64,000 nucleotides of DNA. It comes from Brumicola pallidula DSM 14239 = ACAM 615 (GTDB lineage: Bacteria > Pseudomonadota > Gammaproteobacteria > Enterobacterales > Alteromonadaceae). The notes under the pieces are model-generated. The model worked only from the letters and a program-made list of their open reading frames with translations, ran no database searches and was not told where the DNA came from. Made by a program: the position numbers and the translations under genes. Numbering within the stretch: position 1 is the first letter of the stretch; the number at the start of each line of letters is the position of its first letter. Positions 48,287-57,060 of the stretch are shown here, one piece after another. The stretch lies in the NCBI RefSeq assembly GCF_000428905.1, contig NZ_KE386819.1, forward strand, positions 51,751 to 115,750, given 5' to 3'.

Positions 48287-48814
48287 TTACGTCAATATAC
48301 GCATGCTGATACTCGCAATGCCGGCACCTAAAATAGCCCCAATAACGACGTCAGAAGGAAAGTGTACACCCAGCAAGATGCGTGACAGTCCAACTAAGCT
48401 GGCCCAGCTAAAAGCGATAAGGCTAAATGTGGGGTAAAAGCTACTGACAATAGTCGCCATTAAGAAAGCGGCAGCAGTGTGTCCAGACGGCAAACTAAAT
48501 CTATCAGCAGGTATGATGTGAGCATCGAAATTAATGAGCCTAGCGCTCGGGCGTTTGCGTTTGAAATATCGTTTTAAAATTAGGTACATAGGCAGCTCAA
48601 GCGCATACGCCATTAAAGTGGTGTAAAAGAAAAGGACGCCATGACTATTGTCTAAGCAGAATAATAAGATACCGAAAAGAAGATAGAGGTGACCATCACC
48701 GGTCTTAGAAATAACACGTATAGCGTTTATAACTCTGCCATTACCTAAAGTTGAATATTGATTGAACCAATAAAAAAGAGCGGTATCTAACTGTGTAATT
48801 CGTTGTAGTGTCAT
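48287..48814 (-). CDS. PAP2-type phosphatase
   Basis: 175 residues from the ATG at 48814 (MTLQRITQLDTALFYW); the frame remains open to 48901 but that part overlaps the rraA upstream region. About five membrane segments are present. The three phosphatase motifs are KRYFKRKRPSA (K-x6-RP), SLPSGHTAA and SRILLGVHFPSDV. Such enzymes remove phosphate from lipids such as undecaprenyl or phosphatidylglycerol phosphates in the inner membrane. The following glycosyltransferase gene lies nine bases on. Confidence 0.85.
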   Translation of the reverse strand: MTLQRITQLDTALFYWFNQYSTLGNGRVINAIRVISKTGDGHLYLLFGILLFCLDNSHGVLFFYTTLMAYALELPMYLILKRYFKRKRPSARLINFDAHIIPADRFSLPSGHTAAAFLMATIVSSFYPTFSLIAFSWASLVGLSRILLGVHFPSDVVIGAILGAGIASISMRILT

Positions 48815-49016
48815 GATTTTCTCAAGTGAGTCAAAGACAAGGTAAAAGATACGGGTAAAATGTGAACAAATAGTGACAGAAAGAAGAAACCTATATGACA
48901 AATACTATTCAACAGTTTTTGGGCTTTCTTCTACTGTCAGAAGTGCTAATATGAGAAAAATCGTTTATAAAACATGTCTGAGCAAACACCGTATAAACAA
49001 CTGTTTAAGGAATATC

Positions 49017-49502
49017 ATGGAATATAATACTTCTGACTTATGTGACTTATTCGCTGATAGTGTTGATGTACTCGACCCTATTTTTACCAGTTTTGGTGGT
49101 CGTTATTCCTATGGTGGAGAAGTCACCACCATTAAATGTTTTGAAGACAAAGGATTGGTTGACAGAGTCTTGGCCACAAGAGGTGAAGGCAAGGTGCTAT
49201 TGATTGATGGTGGTGGTTCTACAAGGCGCGCTTTAATTGATGCGTACAATGCACAGATGGCTGCAGAAAACGGTTGGGAAGGTATAGTTTGTTATGGCAG
49301 TGTGCGTGAAATTGATGTGCTCGAAGATTGCGAAATAGGTATTCATGCGCTGACGGCCATTCCAGTGAACTCAGAAAGCAGGGAAGTGGGCGATCTGGAT
49401 ATTGCGGTTAATTTTGCGGGCGTTACTTTTTTACCAGAGGATCATCTTTACGCGGATGGCACTGGCATTATTCTCTCGCCAGAAGCCTTAGACATAGATT
49501 GA
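49017..49502 (+). CDS. rraA: Ribonuclease E activity regulator RraA
   Basis: 161 residues, identical in length to E. coli RraA, when started at ATG 49017 ([20 protein letters not shown]). Upstream codons of the open frame are not part of the family. The ring-forming core reads [20 protein letters not shown], then GGGSTRRAL and [16 protein letters not shown]. RraA binds RNase E and slows RNA decay. It stands alone with its own terminator. Confidence 0.95.
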   Translation: MEYNTSDLCDLFADSVDVLDPIFTSFGGRYSYGGEVTTIKCFEDKGLVDRVLATRGEGKVLLIDGGGSTRRALIDAYNAQMAAENGWEGIVCYGSVREIDVLEDCEIGIHALTAIPVNSESREVGDLDIAVNFAGVTFLPEDHLYADGTGIILSPEALDID

Positions 49503-49509
49503 GTTAGAA

Positions 49510-49543
49510 AGGAAGCAAGTTAATCAATACTTGCTCCCTTTTT
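49510..49543. terminator. Terminator after rraA
   Basis: AGGAAGCAAGT (49510-49520) pairs with ACTTGCTCCCT (49529-49539) with one mismatch, followed by a T run ending at 49543. It lies between the convergent rraA and S1/P1 nuclease genes and could stop both. Confidence 0.65.
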
Positions 49544-49562
49544 ATGAATCAGATTGTCGTGT

Positions 49563-50342
49563 CTATTGCTTAAATAAATCGTTCAAATATGCCGCAATAC
49601 GCACGCCACCTTCCTGCAATCTCTCGGTTGCTGTTGGCAAGTGTTGATATAAATAGTCCCAACTGAGACGTTCTGTTTCAGGATAAATTAGATCCCGAAT
49701 GGCCACACTTTCAGCAATGTAAACCAGTGGGTCGATTGTGTTCCACGCAGCGGCTTGCTCCGGTGTTATTTTTTCGCTTAACCAATTCGTCCATTCAGTA
49801 TAGGATAATTGGCGTCTATCGATTAATCCTGAATCCCAAACGCGATGCAGGTTAGATTGCTCCCAGAAGAACTCTAGTTTCAAATCATTACCGCCTTTAT
49901 CTGTGCCATCTCCGGCATGCAGTGGTTGATGTAAATCACCAACAATATGCACAATGAATCGCAGAGCACGTTGGCGTTCTGCCAATGGTGCGGTCTTATC
50001 TTTAACAATTTTTGAGAATTTTTCTAAGGCCGTAAAAGCATCACCTTGCTCAGGCGCGCCGACGTCATGATAATGTTTACCTTTTGGCACCGTGACATAA
50101 TGATAGGCACCGGCTTCTTTTTGCCAAAATTCCTCAGGGTTAGAACGCATCTCGTCTGCATAGGTAGATGCTTGGGCAAGACTTTCGTTTGGCAGTAGCT
50201 TTTCAATCGCCGCTTTTGCCTCGGCAGTTAAATATTGTTCAGCTATTGCACCTGTAACACGATGCCCCGTTTGTCCCCAAGCATGTACCTGCTGAATTGA
50301 GCTTACGGCGAGCAGGGCAGAAGCAATCAATAATTTTTTCAT
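49563..50342 (-). CDS. Secreted S1/P1-type nuclease
   Basis: 259 residues. A signal peptide (MKKLLIASALLAVSSIQQVHA) is cut directly before Trp22, the N-terminal zinc ligand of this family. The zinc-cluster residues follow in TGHRVTGAIAE, TYADEMRS, FIVHIVGDLHQPLHAG (His-x3-Asp and His) and NLHRVWDSGLID. S1/P1 nucleases cut single-stranded DNA and RNA and release phosphate, here probably in the periplasm or outside for nutrient use. Confidence 0.93.
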   Translation of the reverse strand: MKKLLIASALLAVSSIQQVHAWGQTGHRVTGAIAEQYLTAEAKAAIEKLLPNESLAQASTYADEMRSNPEEFWQKEAGAYHYVTVPKGKHYHDVGAPEQGDAFTALEKFSKIVKDKTAPLAERQRALRFIVHIVGDLHQPLHAGDGTDKGGNDLKLEFFWEQSNLHRVWDSGLIDRRQLSYTEWTNWLSEKITPEQAAAWNTIDPLVYIAESVAIRDLIYPETERLSWDYLYQHLPTATERLQEGGVRIAAYLNDLFKQ

Positions 50343-50449
50343 AGTTCGTCTCTTGTCATGATTTAAAATAAGTTATTTATTCTTAGTTGGGTGCGAATGA
50401 CCGTTATTAATTTGTCATGGACTCAACTTTTCACTGGTTTTTAATAATG

Positions 50450-51820
50450 CTAATCATTGAATTTGGTGCTTAACGCCGTTAACAAGCTTTGATGAATGCC
50501 ATTGAAATTACCGTTACTCATTACCAGAATTTGATCGCCTGGTTGTGCTTGTTCAACAACTGCTTTTACAATACTGTCTGTATCTTTAAACAAATGTACG
50601 GGAGCGATACTGTTTACGACCAATTCTTGCATCGGCCAATCGACACTGGCAGGTTCAAACAAAAATACCTCATTGGCTTGCTGCCAAGAATTAGCCAGTG
50701 TTTCTTTATGTACACCCATTTTCATGGTGTTTGAACGAGGCTCAAGTATGGCAATGATTTTAGCATCTCCAACCTTATTTCTAAGCCCTGCCAATGTTGT
50801 TAGAATTGCTGTTGGATGATGGGCGAAGTCGTCGTAAACCGCAACCTCAGCTACTATTCCTTTTACTTCCATTCGGCGTTTAACATTTCTGAAGCGAGTA
50901 AGTGCATCGATGGCATCATGTGTTTGCACACCAGCGTGATGAGATGCTGCAATCGCCATAATTGCATTACTGACATTGTGGTTTCCAATAAGTCCCCAAT
51001 TCACGCAACCGACTATGTTGCTGTTGTGCAACACATTAAATTGACTACCGTCTGGGCTTATTAATTCAGCGCGCCAATCGCAGGCCTCGCTGTCACCCAC
51101 TTTTTGCGTATCACTCCAACAACCTTGATGTAATACATCCTCTAAATTGGCATCATTAAGAGGAGAAATAATGAGTCCATTGGAGGCAACGCAGCGCACC
51201 AAATGATGAAATTGTTTTTTAATGGCATCGAGGTTTTCAAAGATATCGGCATGATCAAATTCAAGATTGCTCATTACCAAGGTTCTGGGACGGTAGTGCA
51301 CAAATTTAGAGCGCTTGTCGAAAAAAGCAGAATCGTATTCGTCAGCTTCAATCACGAAGAAAGGAGATCCACCGATACGCGCTGAAATACCAAAGTTCTC
51401 AGGCACACCACCAATTAAAAATCCAGGATTAAGCCCAACATCTTCAAGGATCCAAGCGATCATACTCGATGTTGTTGTTTTACCATGCGTACCTGAAGCA
51501 GCAATAACCCAACGATCAGTTAGCAAGTTATCTAATAACCATTGCGGGCCGCTGGTGTAAGGTAGGTTGCGGTCGAGTAAATATTCAACCGCAGGATTAC
51601 CCCGCGACATCGCGTTACCAATAATCACCATATCTGGAATAGGATCGAACTGCTGGGAGTCAAAGCCGGCAGTTAATTCAATACCTAATTGTTCTAACTG
51701 AGTGCTCATGGGCGGATAAACGTTGGTGTCTGAGCCAGTTACTTTGTGTCCAAGCGAGTTCGCAATAGCCGCTATGCCACCCATAAAGCTACCGCAGATG
51801 CCTAAAATATGTACGTGCAT
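50450..51820 (-). CDS. mpl: UDP-N-acetylmuramate:L-Ala-gamma-D-Glu-meso-DAP ligase
   Basis: 456 residues. Mur-ligase layout: HILGICGSFMGGIAAIA at the N-terminus, ATP loop ASGTHGKTTTSSMI, the EADEYDSAFFDKRSK stretch, and the C-terminal HHPTAI-containing domain with ILEPRSNTMKMG. Mpl rejoins tripeptide released from old cell wall to UDP-MurNAc during peptidoglycan recycling. It is divergent from fbp across a 314-base region. Confidence 0.95.
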   Translation of the reverse strand: MHVHILGICGSFMGGIAAIANSLGHKVTGSDTNVYPPMSTQLEQLGIELTAGFDSQQFDPIPDMVIIGNAMSRGNPAVEYLLDRNLPYTSGPQWLLDNLLTDRWVIAASGTHGKTTTSSMIAWILEDVGLNPGFLIGGVPENFGISARIGGSPFFVIEADEYDSAFFDKRSKFVHYRPRTLVMSNLEFDHADIFENLDAIKKQFHHLVRCVASNGLIISPLNDANLEDVLHQGCWSDTQKVGDSEACDWRAELISPDGSQFNVLHNSNIVGCVNWGLIGNHNVSNAIMAIAASHHAGVQTHDAIDALTRFRNVKRRMEVKGIVAEVAVYDDFAHHPTAILTTLAGLRNKVGDAKIIAILEPRSNTMKMGVHKETLANSWQQANEVFLFEPASVDWPMQELVVNSIAPVHLFKDTDSIVKAVVEQAQPGDQILVMSNGNFNGIHQSLLTALSTKFND

Positions 51821-52134
51821 GTTTATATTAATTTATTTTGTTGGTGTTTTGCCAACTGTAGCAAAACATTGGGGTATGGGGGTCTTCTTTTTGCAGAAAA
51901 TATAATATTCCTTTGTTTATTCTTTGATGACTGTATTTTTTTCCGTACTTTTGCATTAAAAGCCCACTCAAATTGATTTGTCGCTTGTGCGCGCAATAAC
52001 AAGGTCGCAATTTGAGCGCTTCCCAGTTACAATTATGTCCCAAGAAATACAAGGATGAGCATTATGCATAAATCGTTAGTGCAATATGCGAATCGTAACC
52101 GTTTTGATCTCATATCTAAGGAACACTTGGTAAC
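51821..52134. other. Divergent intergenic region between mpl and fbp
   Basis: 314 bases. No supported ORF, repeat or RNA gene. A ribosome site AAGGA (52117-52121) precedes fbp; no clear promoter hexamers were identified. Confidence 0.35.
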
Positions 52135-53103
52135 ATGAAACGCTTAAACTCCCAGCTACAACAGGATGGAGCCCCGCTCGAACTTATCCTTTTAATACGT
52201 ACTATTTTAGCCGCTTGTAAAGAAATTTCATTCCGTGTGAGCCAAGGTGCTCTGGCTGGTGTGCTCGGTTCGACTTTGTCCGAAAACGTACAAGGGGAAA
52301 CACAAAAAAAATTAGATGTCATTTCTAATCAAATTTTGAAAGACACGTTGCGAGAGTCAGGTTACGTCAAAGCGATTTCTTCAGAAGAAGAAGACACGGT
52401 TGTTCCATGTAATCCAGATGGTAATTATTTGGTGAGTTTTGACCCATTAGATGGCTCATCAAATACTGAAATTAATAGCTTAATAGGCACAATATTTTCC
52501 ATTACACATGCCCCGCAATGGATGAAGTCTGATGATCCGTCTGCATTTCTTCAGCCGGGTACGCAAATAGTTGCGGCTGGATACGTTTTGTATGGTCCCT
52601 CAACAATGTTAGCAATGACAACGGGGCGCGGTACTCATTTATATACATTAGATAAAACCCATGGCGGCTTCCTTCTTACCCAAGGCAATGTGCAAATTCC
52701 GGAAGACACTGAAGAATTTGCGATAAACACATCGAATCAACGCCATTGGGAAGAGCCAATCCAGCAGTACGTAAAAGACTTAATTGCTGGTGTCGAAGGG
52801 CCACGAAAAAAAGACTACAACATGCGTTGGGTAGCAGCGATGGTAGGTGATATTCACCGAGTACTATGTCGAGGTGGTATTTTTGCCTATCCTTTCGATA
52901 AACGTAACCCAAAAATGCCGGGCAAATTGCGCTTACTTTATGAAGCAAACCCAATGGCGTTTTTAATAGAACAAGCCGGTGGTTTAGCTGATACCGGGCA
53001 GGGTCGTATTATGGAAGTTATGCCAGAAGAGATCCATCAGCGTATACCTACGCTGTTAGGTTCAAAAAATGAAGTGCTAGCTTGTAAGAGTTACTACAAG
53101 TAA
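52135..53103 (+). CDS. fbp: Class 1 fructose-1,6-bisphosphatase
   Basis: 322 residues. The metal-binding signature FDPLDGSSN and EEEDTV, and the C-terminal [21 protein letters not shown] with catalytic Arg/Lys region, are typical of class 1 FBPase. The enzyme removes the C1 phosphate from fructose-1,6-bisphosphate in gluconeogenesis. The gene runs in the same direction as ppa, but a 117-base gap suggests separate promoters. Confidence 0.97.
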   Translation: MKRLNSQLQQDGAPLELILLIRTILAACKEISFRVSQGALAGVLGSTLSENVQGETQKKLDVISNQILKDTLRESGYVKAISSEEEDTVVPCNPDGNYLVSFDPLDGSSNTEINSLIGTIFSITHAPQWMKSDDPSAFLQPGTQIVAAGYVLYGPSTMLAMTTGRGTHLYTLDKTHGGFLLTQGNVQIPEDTEEFAINTSNQRHWEEPIQQYVKDLIAGVEGPRKKDYNMRWVAAMVGDIHRVLCRGGIFAYPFDKRNPKMPGKLRLLYEANPMAFLIEQAGGLADTGQGRIMEVMPEEIHQRIPTLLGSKNEVLACKSYYK

Positions 53104-53220
53104 GTCGAACGCTTAAAAACCTCTATAGCGCCATGAGACCAAACTCTTAGTCGTTTTATGTAGATACTGTGTCGAGATTTTCTTATAATCTTGGCAATTA
53201 TTTTATTATAGGAAATACCC

Positions 53221-53754
53221 ATGAGCTTAAATGATGTGCCAGTAGGCAAAAACGCACCTGATGAATTTAATGTCATCATAGAAATTCCAGCATACTCTAC
53301 CCCGGTTAAATACGAAGTAGATAAAGACACCGGCGTGCTTTTTGTTGACCGTTTTATGGCAACTTGCATGCAATATCCTGCAAACTACGGTTATGTAAAC
53401 CTTACATTATCGGACGATGGCGACCCGGTTGACGTACTTGTAATGTCTCCTCATCCACTAATAGCGGGATCAGTTATTAAATGCCGTCCAGTTGGCGTAT
53501 TAAAAATGACAGACGAGTCGGGCGAAGATGCGAAAGTGATCGCTGTGCCAGTGTCAAAGTTAACTAAAATTTATGAAGATGTGCAGAATATTGAAGACGT
53601 TCCCGGTTTGTTGAAAAATCAAATCGAGCATTTTTTCGCACATTATAAAGATTTAGAGCCAAACAAATGGGTGAAAATTGAAGGTTGGGCTGATCTTGAC
53701 GCTGCTAAGGACGAAATTACATCAAGTATTGAGCGTTACAATAAGACCGTATAA
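53221..53754 (+). CDS. ppa: Inorganic pyrophosphatase, family I
   Basis: 177 residues, standard length. [16 protein letters not shown], the metal-binding signature [11 protein letters not shown] with its Asp triad, and the [17 protein letters not shown] region are diagnostic. It splits pyrophosphate to drive biosynthesis. A good terminator follows. Confidence 0.97.
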   Translation: MSLNDVPVGKNAPDEFNVIIEIPAYSTPVKYEVDKDTGVLFVDRFMATCMQYPANYGYVNLTLSDDGDPVDVLVMSPHPLIAGSVIKCRPVGVLKMTDESGEDAKVIAVPVSKLTKIYEDVQNIEDVPGLLKNQIEHFFAHYKDLEPNKWVKIEGWADLDAAKDEITSSIERYNKTV

Positions 53755-53800
53755 GTATGGCTTGAGTATCGCTTTAAAACTGAAGTTATAAGAATGATTA

Positions 53801-53826
53801 AGCTCGCATTATGCGGGCTTTTTTTT
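53801..53826 (+). terminator. Rho-independent terminator of ppa
   Basis: AGCTCGC (53801-53807) pairs with GCGGGCT (53813-53819, one G-T pair) around ATTAT, followed directly by a run of seven to eight T. Confidence 0.85.
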
Positions 53827-53893
53827 ACTCGATATTTAAGTACTAAAGTTTATACTATTCGAACGATTACAATAAGTTAAAAAGGGGAAGTTT

Positions 53894-54382
53894 TTGAAAA
53901 ATAAATTTAAATGTGGGTTATTATTACTCGCTGGTTGCTTATTTACCGGCACTTTGATGGCGAATGACGACAACCAACCAAAAGAGTTATATTGGGAAGA
54001 CATGGTGCCAAAAGACTATGTAATACCACCAAGTGCAATCGATCATAACGGACAAATGACGCAAACAGAACCCGATGCGCCGTTGCTCGAAGAACTCAAT
54101 GGGCAACTTGTGAAAATACCTGGGTTTGTGGTTCCACTCGAAGGTGATGCTGATAATATTACCGAGTTTTTACTGGTTCCCTACTTTGGTGCTTGCATTC
54201 ACGTGCCCCCCCCACCTTCAAATCAGATAGTTTATGTAAAATTTTCTGAAGGTGTGCCGATAACCAACCTGTACGATGCTGTTTGGGTGACAGGTATACT
54301 CTCTACCGATGGCTGGAAAGGAGATATAGCGACCGTTGGCTACACGTTAAAGGGTCAGGTTGTGACTGAGTTCGAAGGCTAG
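53894..54382 (+). CDS. DUF3299 family exported protein
   Basis: 162 residues starting at TTG 53894, preceded by AAGGGGAAG. The N-terminus is an export signal with a lipobox-like LLLAGC followed by a possible signal-peptidase-I site (LMAND). The mature part has the DUF3299 pattern YWEDMVPKDY, then KIPGFVVPLEGDADNITEFLLVPYFGACIHVPPPP, then GYTLKG. The CIHVPPPP core is the family hallmark and suggests metal or haem handling, but the function is unknown. A run of eight C encodes the prolines and is prone to slippage. Confidence 0.82.
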   Translation: MKNKFKCGLLLLAGCLFTGTLMANDDNQPKELYWEDMVPKDYVIPPSAIDHNGQMTQTEPDAPLLEELNGQLVKIPGFVVPLEGDADNITEFLLVPYFGACIHVPPPPSNQIVYVKFSEGVPITNLYDAVWVTGILSTDGWKGDIATVGYTLKGQVVTEFEG

Positions 54383-54440
54383 ACAGACACATTTATTTGC
54401 ACTTCCAAAGTGCGCAATTATATTACAAGTTAGGTAAAGT

Positions 54441-56060
54441 ATGAATTTTTTGGCTAAACTATCTATTGCTCAAAAGCTGTTTCTAATTCCAATTATTGGA
54501 ACGCTCAGTTTTGCCACGTATATTGGTATAAGTACTTACACTGCATACGCCAATGTGGCGCTGCTTGATGATGCACGCACTAAGCAGACTCCAGCATTGT
54601 TGAGATCAAGAGATGCACTGAATTCTATGGACGGCGTGAAGGAAACGCTGAGTGCAGCAGTCACGACAGGCGATGAGGAAAGCTTAATAAAAGCAGAGGC
54701 GCTAGCCGTCAAAACCTCGGATAACTTACAATTTATTATTCAGCTCGATAGCAACATGGCTGTAGACGTTAAGCCAATTTTAAAAGCCTTCGAGTTATAT
54801 TTCAAAATAGCTTACGATGTTAGTAAATCGATGGTTGACAACAGCGCTGATTTTTCAAAGTTGCAGTCTGCGTTGCAAGAAATGAATGCGTCTTATGACA
54901 AAGCAAGCGCTGATTTAAAAGAATTCAGTGATCAGCGTGAAGTTTCGTTTGAAAATGCCATTAGTAGCGCTAATGAATCAGCTAAATTTCTGATAAAATT
55001 AGGCGTATTCATGGGTATCGCAACCATGTTCATTTTGTTTTTAACGGCACTACCTATTGTAAACAACTTGCGTAAAAGTATAGTTGATGTGGTCAAATCA
55101 CTCAAAGATATGGCGCAAGGCGATGGCGATTTAACTATCCGCATTAAAACTGACAACGCAGATGAAATTGGTGATTTGGTTTATTGGTTCAATCAGTTTA
55201 TTGAAAAGCTACAAGGAGTTGTGCAAGATATTGGTAATTCAAGCAAGCCGCTTTCAAACTTAGCTGAAAATCTAAACCAAGTGTCTAATCAAGCGCGTCT
55301 AACCATTTCATCACAACAGATGGCTGCAGCAGATGCTAAAGCCGCAGTTGATGAAATGACTACCAGCGTAGGCGCTGTAGCAAGCAGTGCTAATGAAGCG
55401 GCTAAAGCCGCAGGCGAGGCATCAACTGCTGCGGATGATGGTCAACGAGTTGTCAACCAAACGGTAAGCAGTATTCAAAGTCTTGCTTCCAGAGTTGAAG
55501 AGACAGCCGTGGTAATAAAGAAGTTAGAACAAGACTCAAATCAGGTGGGTGTTGTTTTAGATGTAATTAAAGGCATCGCAGAGCAAACTAATTTACTCGC
55601 CTTAAATGCAGCCATAGAGGCCGCTCGTGCAGGCGAGCAAGGTCGAGGATTTGCGGTGGTTGCAGACGAAGTAAGAACATTGGCTTCACGCACCCAAAAA
55701 TCGACTGAAGAAATTCAAGCAACAATTGAGCAGTTGCAAGGCGCTGCTCGCTCTGCAGTTGCAGTAATGGCAAAGGGAACAGAGCAAGCGATTGTTAGTG
55801 TTGATGAAGCAAATAAAGCAGGTGCTAGTTTGAACGTGATAACGCAAACAATCAGCCGTATTACTCACATGAATGATCAAATTGCTAACTCAACGGGCGA
55901 ACAGCAAAAAGTAGCTGATATGATTTCCTCTAATGTTGATGAAATCAATGCTCGTACCGAGGACACAACCTCTAGTTCTGAGCAACTAACCTTAGTGAGT
56001 GCTGAATTAGAGCAACTTTCAAAAGACTTCACCCGAATTATGCAGCAGTTTAAGTACTAG
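54441..56060 (+). CDS. Methyl-accepting chemotaxis protein
   Basis: 539 residues. Two membrane helices (about 10-32 and 183-207) bound a ~150-residue periplasmic helical sensor. A HAMP domain (about 208-260, [21 protein letters not shown]) and a long signalling coil follow, with the highly conserved hairpin tip [34 protein letters not shown] cut here to its start: [16 protein letters not shown]. The protein signals to CheA/CheW to steer flagella. The ligand is unknown. A decayed receiver domain lies just downstream. Confidence 0.93.
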   Translation: MNFLAKLSIAQKLFLIPIIGTLSFATYIGISTYTAYANVALLDDARTKQTPALLRSRDALNSMDGVKETLSAAVTTGDEESLIKAEALAVKTSDNLQFIIQLDSNMAVDVKPILKAFELYFKIAYDVSKSMVDNSADFSKLQSALQEMNASYDKASADLKEFSDQREVSFENAISSANESAKFLIKLGVFMGIATMFILFLTALPIVNNLRKSIVDVVKSLKDMAQGDGDLTIRIKTDNADEIGDLVYWFNQFIEKLQGVVQDIGNSSKPLSNLAENLNQVSNQARLTISSQQMAAADAKAAVDEMTTSVGAVASSANEAAKAAGEASTAADDGQRVVNQTVSSIQSLASRVEETAVVIKKLEQDSNQVGVVLDVIKGIAEQTNLLALNAAIEAARAGEQGRGFAVVADEVRTLASRTQKSTEEIQATIEQLQGAARSAVAVMAKGTEQAIVSVDEANKAGASLNVITQTISRITHMNDQIANSTGEQQKVADMISSNVDEINARTEDTTSSSEQLTLVSAELEQLSKDFTRIMQQFKY

Positions 56061-56281
56061 TATAAGCGGCTATATGGGCCGCCATTGGCTAAATAATTAT
56101 CTTAAGTGGAGTCAAGTCAGTCGTAACCAAAGCTAAAATAAAAAACATATAACTTGGCCGCGATTAAAGCCTCTATATAGTGGATGTTAACTTCCAACAG
56201 AGCCTAGCAACAGTCTTTTTGCTTAAACTTTTCCCGTGATGCTAACTTTGTTTCTAGAGAGGGCGTTAGTTAACAGTTTGG

Positions 56282-56510
56282 ACAAATCAAGCTATCGATG
56301 TAACAAAGAACTCACACTTTGATATGATATTTATGGATTTAAAAATGCCTAAAATTGATGGCTTCGAAGCGACTAGAGTGATTCGGTTGAGCGATACTGA
56401 TACTCCAATAGCTGCGCTTTGTGTCTCGGTATTAAAAGAAGATATTAAAAAGCTCAACAAGTCGGTACGAATTACCATATAGCCAAACCGATTGGTCGTC
56501 GCGAGGCACC
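56282..56510 (+). pseudogene. Response-regulator receiver-domain remnant
   Basis: An uninterrupted stretch reads NQAIDVTKNSHFDMIFMDLKMP (core: DMIFMDLKMP, with the phospho-acceptor Asp) then IDGFEATRVIRLSDTDTPIAAL and LKEDIKKL. A frame change near 56450-56470 is needed to reach the conserved NYHIAKPI with its Lys-Pro. No start, no N-terminal acidic pair and no output domain remain. It is a dead fragment of a hybrid-kinase or CheY-like gene. Confidence 0.65.
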
Positions 56511-56561
56511 AAGTTGCTCGCTTCCTTTCTTGTCACTAGGATTCAAAATAGGATGTGAGTC

Positions 56562-56960
56562 TTACTTCAGTTCTATTTTATGCTCTTCAAGTTTAGCGCG
56601 AATATCATCAGGAATGCGTAGTGCCTTTTTGCTAGCATAATCGTAACGAACCAGTGTGGTTGTTCCCTTTGCTTTTTTCACATTGGACTGCCATAACTCT
56701 TGGTAAACTACAAATGAGCTATTGCCGACGCGGCTAATCCAGGTTTTTACTTCAACTGGACCTGCTAAATAGATTTGTTCTAAAAAATCGACATTGTAAT
56801 TGGCTAAAATAAGAGGCCAATTATTGAGGTCAAGATCAGGTGTGAAATACTTAAATATTGGCAGTCGAGCAGTTTCAAACCAGCCAACCAATACCGTATT
56901 ACTAACGTGCTGCAATGCATCTGTTTCGTAAAACCGTACATCGAATTCAATACTTAACAC
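56562..56960 (-). CDS. Acyl-CoA thioesterase, 4HBT (YbgC-like) family
   Basis: 132 residues, the normal hot-dog-fold size. The active-site stretch VRFYETDALQHVSNTVLVGWFE has the catalytic Asp in ETDALQHV (D-x3-H type), and YNVDFLEQIYLAGPVEVKTW is the central strand. Such enzymes hydrolyse acyl-CoAs. The start is GTG 56960 with AAAGGAG six bases upstream. It follows uvrA on the same strand after a 100-base repeat-rich gap. Confidence 0.87.
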   Translation of the reverse strand: MLSIEFDVRFYETDALQHVSNTVLVGWFETARLPIFKYFTPDLDLNNWPLILANYNVDFLEQIYLAGPVEVKTWISRVGNSSFVVYQELWQSNVKKAKGTTTLVRYDYASKKALRIPDDIRAKLEEHKIELK

Positions 56961-56975
56961 CTGTTTCTCCTTTTC

Positions 56976-57060
56976 TTTATTAGCTCGCCGCGCTTTATTA
57001 GCTCGCGGTGTTTTATTAGCTGTGGTGCTTTCCTCGCGCGCGCGCGTTAGTCGCGCGCAG
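56976..57060. repeat. 18-bp periodic repeat and CG-rich tract after uvrA
   Basis: TTTATTAGCTCGC occurs at 56976-56988 and 56994-57006, and a partial copy TTTATTAGC at 57012-57020, a period of 18 bases. It is followed by an alternating CG tract and the dyad CGCGCG...CGCGCG up to the uvrA stop. This may fold as a hairpin in the uvrA-thioesterase mRNA. Confidence 0.75.

Noticed and set aside
51828..52052. 74-aa minus-strand ORF between mpl and fbp
   Set aside because: No ribosome site, low-complexity basic composition, and it occupies the expected promoter region.
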